The translations under genes and the position numbers were made by a program. The notes under the pieces are model-generated. The model was not told the DNA's origin. It saw nothing but the letters and a program-made list of their open reading frames with translations, and searched no databases. A stretch of 64,000 bases of DNA from JANRKB01 sp033763695. GTDB lineage: Bacteria; Planctomycetota; Phycisphaerae; Phycisphaerales; UBA1924. Position 1 is the first letter of the stretch. The number at the start of each line of letters is the position of its first letter. Shown piece after piece: positions 61,712-64,000 of the stretch. Location: contig JANRKB010000030.1 in assembly GCA_033763695.1 (NCBI GenBank), positions 13,003 to 77,002 of the forward strand, written 5' to 3'.

Positions 61712-63895
61712 ATGACCAGTGCAACCGCTCAGAACAACTCGTCGATCTTCAATCTCGCGATTGTGCGGCCCGCGATCGGCTCGGCGTTCGCCAAGCTCGA
61801 CCCCCGCGTACAACTCCGCAACCCCGTCATGTTCGAGGTGTGGGTCGTCAGCGTGCTCACCACGCTGCTCGCGATCGCGGGTTACGCGGGCCGCGGCGAG
61901 GTTGGCGGCTACTCGCCCACGCTCGTGCTTGTCATCGCGCTGTGGCTGTGGTTCACGGTGCTGTTCGCGAACTTCGCTGAGGCGATGGCCGAGGGTCGCG
62001 GCAAGGCCCAGGCCGCGAGCCTCCGCAAGAGCAAGCGAGATGTGACCGCGCGGAAACTGGTCACTGCGCATTCGGCTCTGGGCACTGGTGAAAGACAGAA
62101 GGCCACGGATATCAGCACGCTGAAGACCGAGAACGTCTCCGGCGCGACGCTCCGCAAGGGCGACATCGTGCTCGTACAGGCGGGCGACACGATTCCCGGC
62201 GACGGCGAGGTGATCGAGGGCGTGGCGTCGGTCAACGAGTCGGCGGTGACGGGCGAATCCGCGCCCGTCATCCGCGAGGCCGGCGGCGACCGTTCCAGCG
62301 TCGTCGGCGGCACGCAAGTTCTCAGCGACTGGCTCGTCGTGCGGATCGCGGCCGACCCCGGCTCGTCGTTCCTTGATCGCATGATCGCAATGGTCGAAGG
62401 GGCCAAGCGTCAGAAGACCCCTAACGAGATCGCACTCGACATCCTGCTCGCCGCGCTGACAATCACGTTCCTGCTGGCATGCGCGACGCTCCTGCCGTAC
62501 TCGCTCTACGCGGTCATGCAGGCAAAGGCGGCAGACGCGGCGTCCACGGCGACTCCGATCACGGTCACCGTGCTCGTCGCGCTTCTGGTGTGCTTGATCC
62601 CCACCACCATCGGCGGCCTGCTCTCGGCGATTCGCATCGCGGGAATGGACCGCCTCGTGCAGGCGAACGTCATCGCAACCAGTGGCCGCGCCGTCGAGGC
62701 CGCGGGCGACGTCGATGTTCTTCTGCTCGACAAAACCGGCACAATCACCTTCGGCAACCGCATGGCGTCGGCGTTCTACCCCGTTGACGGCGTCGCCGCC
62801 GAGCATCTCGCCGACGCCGCACAACTCTCCTCGCTCGCCGATGAGACGCCCGAGGGCCGCTCGATCGTCGTCCTCGCCAAGCAGAAGTACAGCATTCGCG
62901 AACGCGACATGCACGCGCTGGGATTCGACGGCAAGCCCGCGACCTTCGTCCACTTCACCGCCAACACCCGCATGAGCGGCATCGACCTTCCCATCTCCGC
63001 TCAGCACCCGCAGGGACGTCAGATCCGTAAGGGCTCGGCCGACGCGATCGACGCGTACGTCTCGCGCATGGGCGGCACGCCGAGCACACAGGCACGCGAG
63101 ATCGTCAACGAAGTCTCGAAGCGCGGCAGCACGCCCCTGGTCGTCGCCGACGGCAAGGGCGAGACGCTCGGCGTGATCGAACTCAAGGACATCGTGAAGG
63201 GCGGCATCGCCGAACGCTTCGCCGAACTCCGCCGCATGGGCATCAAGACCGTGATGATCACGGGCGACAACCCGGTGACTGCCGCGGCAATCGCCGCCGA
63301 GGCGGGCGTCGATGACTTCCTGGCACAAGCCACGCCCGAGGCCAAACTGAAACTCATTCGCGAGTATCAGCAGGGCGGACGACTTGTCGCCATGACCGGC
63401 GACGGCACGAACGACGCTCCCGCGCTCGCGCAGGCCGACGTCGCTGTCGCCATGAACAGCGGCACGCAAGCCGCCAAAGAAGCCGGCAACATGGTCGACC
63501 TCGACAGCAACCCCACCAAGCTCATCGAAATCGTCCGCATCGGCAAGCAGCTCCTCATGACCCGCGGCTCGCTCACGACCTTTAGCATCGCCAACGACGT
63601 CGCCAAGTACTTCGCCATCATCCCCGCGGCGTTCATGAGCACCTACCCCGCGCTCGGCGCGCTCAACATCATGCGGCTCAACCCCGCGACCGCGATCCTC
63701 TCCAGCGTCATCTTCAACGCCCTCATCATCGTCGTGCTCATCCCGCTCGCTCTCCGCGGCGTGAAGTACCGCCCCGTCGAAGCCAGCCGCCTGCTCGCGC
63801 ACAACCTGCTCGTCTACAGCGTCGGCGGCCTGATCGTCCCGTTCGTCGGCATCAAGATCATCGACGTGTTGCTCCAGATACCGTTTGCGTCATGA
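61712..63895 (+). CDS. kdpB: Potassium-transporting P-type ATPase subunit B
   Basis: Catalytic subunit that drives K+ uptake; 727 residues. VTGESAPVIRE is the actuator motif, LLLDKTGTITFG contains the phosphorylated Asp340, and MTGDGTNDAPALAQADVAVA is the hinge that binds Mg. KMVDLDSNPTKLIEI-type sequence precedes the last helices. The ATG at 61712 is preferred to TTG 61700. Its stop overlaps the next start as ATGA, the same coupling as upstream in this operon. Confidence 0.97.
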   Translation: MTSATAQNNSSIFNLAIVRPAIGSAFAKLDPRVQLRNPVMFEVWVVSVLTTLLAIAGYAGRGEVGGYSPTLVLVIALWLWFTVLFANFAEAMAEGRGKAQAASLRKSKRDVTARKLVTAHSALGTGERQKATDISTLKTENVSGATLRKGDIVLVQAGDTIPGDGEVIEGVASVNESAVTGESAPVIREAGGDRSSVVGGTQVLSDWLVVRIAADPGSSFLDRMIAMVEGAKRQKTPNEIALDILLAALTITFLLACATLLPYSLYAVMQAKAADAASTATPITVTVLVALLVCLIPTTIGGLLSAIRIAGMDRLVQANVIATSGRAVEAAGDVDVLLLDKTGTITFGNRMASAFYPVDGVAAEHLADAAQLSSLADETPEGRSIVVLAKQKYSIRERDMHALGFDGKPATFVHFTANTRMSGIDLPISAQHPQGRQIRKGSADAIDAYVSRMGGTPSTQAREIVNEVSKRGSTPLVVADGKGETLGVIELKDIVKGGIAERFAELRRMGIKTVMITGDNPVTAAAIAAEAGVDDFLAQATPEAKLKLIREYQQGGRLVAMTGDGTNDAPALAQADVAVAMNSGTQAAKEAGNMVDLDSNPTKLIEIVRIGKQLLMTRGSLTTFSIANDVAKYFAIIPAAFMSTYPALGALNIMRLNPATAILSSVIFNALIIVVLIPLALRGVKYRPVEASRLLAHNLLVYSVGGLIVPFVGIKIIDVLLQIPFAS

Positions 63896-64000
63896 TGATG
63901 ACCATCGTCCAACTCCAGCCGTCCGACACGCATCACACTCCGGCCTGGGCGCACATGCGAGCCGCCCTCTGGCCGGAAGAGGACGCGGCGGCCCTCCGCG
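63892..64000 (+). CDS. GNAT acetyltransferase, AAC(6')-like, cut by the window end
   Basis: The first 36 residues are visible (ATG 63892; two further ATGs follow). The segment PAWAHMRAALWPEEDAAALR resembles the N-terminus of aminoglycoside 6'-N-acetyltransferase-type GNAT proteins (W-x2-MR-x-LWP). The 3' part lies outside the window. Its ATG overlaps the kdpB stop, so it is part of the kdp operon where kdpC is normally expected. The call rests on the N-terminal pattern only. Confidence 0.55.
   Translation, partial: MMMTIVQLQPSDTHHTPAWAHMRAALWPEEDAAALR

Noticed and set aside
60203..63802. 1199-residue minus-strand open frame across kdpA and kdpB
   Set aside because: It is the antisense shadow of two clear genes; its product is His/Asp/Arg/Glu-rich with no domain, as GC-rich antisense frames give.

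Overview
The window is GC-rich bacterial chromosome and reads as a planctomycete, most likely class Phycisphaerae. The reasons are: two exported proteins with a PAP-type variant of the PEP-CTERM tail (proline-rich turn, hydrophobic helix, Arg cluster); a secreted protein ending in the paired Asp-rich dockerin-like loops common in Phycisphaerales; membrane proteins with the C-x2-C-x-YD...CPECG zinc ribbon; a GH10-like protein; and many genes without a strong Shine-Dalgarno sequence. I found no rRNA, tRNA, CRISPR array or transposase gene. Most of the window is ordinary housekeeping chromosome, with a few unusual loci.

Layout. 1-0.77 kb: gene-poor, with a palindromic dispersed element between two diverged 93-bp direct repeats. 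0.77-8.3 kb: ftsK, a short asparaginase, a lipoprotein and an OppB/OppA-type peptide importer pair. 8.4-14.7 kb: four plus-strand genes (cytochrome-like secreted protein, coiled-coil lipoprotein, plant-type ferredoxin-NADP reductase, secreted protein). 14.8-19.3 kb: SDR, pgk, a GT-C membrane glycosyltransferase and a GT2. 19.4-21.1 kb: two divergent PEP-CTERM-type proteins; one contains a degenerate eukaryote-type tyrosine-kinase C-lobe. 21.1-29.9 kb: yajQ-like gene, L,D-transpeptidase, small membrane proteins, a frameshifted zinc-ribbon protein, a glycosyltransferase, a ComEA-like protein, a GH10-like protein, ribD and a zincin. 30-34.5 kb: MoxR ATPase, CDGSH protein, a probable structured small RNA with its own promoter and terminator, scpA and proS. 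34.5-41.7 kb: cysteine desulfurase, sugar epimerase, dockerin protein with a structured leader, Gly/His-rich membrane protein and an ion antiporter. 41.7-53.2 kb: murJ, rluD-type and truA pseudouridine synthases, an orphan methyltransferase, gmhA, hmgA, an MFS transporter, a RidA-type protein and an MsmX/UgpC ATPase. 53.2-54.1 kb: repeat-rich spacer with the second copy of the palindromic element. 54.1-59.3 kb: small protein, YdeI-like protein, M1 aminopeptidase, a probable pseudogene and an outer-membrane porin-like protein. 59.3-64 kb: a kdp potassium-uptake operon (small ORF, kdpF, kdpA, kdpB) preceded by three copies of a 15-bp motif and running by ATGA overlap into an AAC(6')-like acetyltransferase cut by the window end.

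Functional links: FtsK, ScpA and MurJ serve chromosome segregation and envelope growth. The epimerase, glycosyltransferases and gmhA serve surface polysaccharide. OppA/OppB and the MsmX-type ATPase serve solute uptake. The kdp genes form a tightly coupled operon in which neighbouring reading frames overlap by four bases. The most unusual items are the tyrosine-kinase-like PEP-CTERM protein, the two structured RNA candidates, the two palindromic elements and the motif array upstream of kdp.
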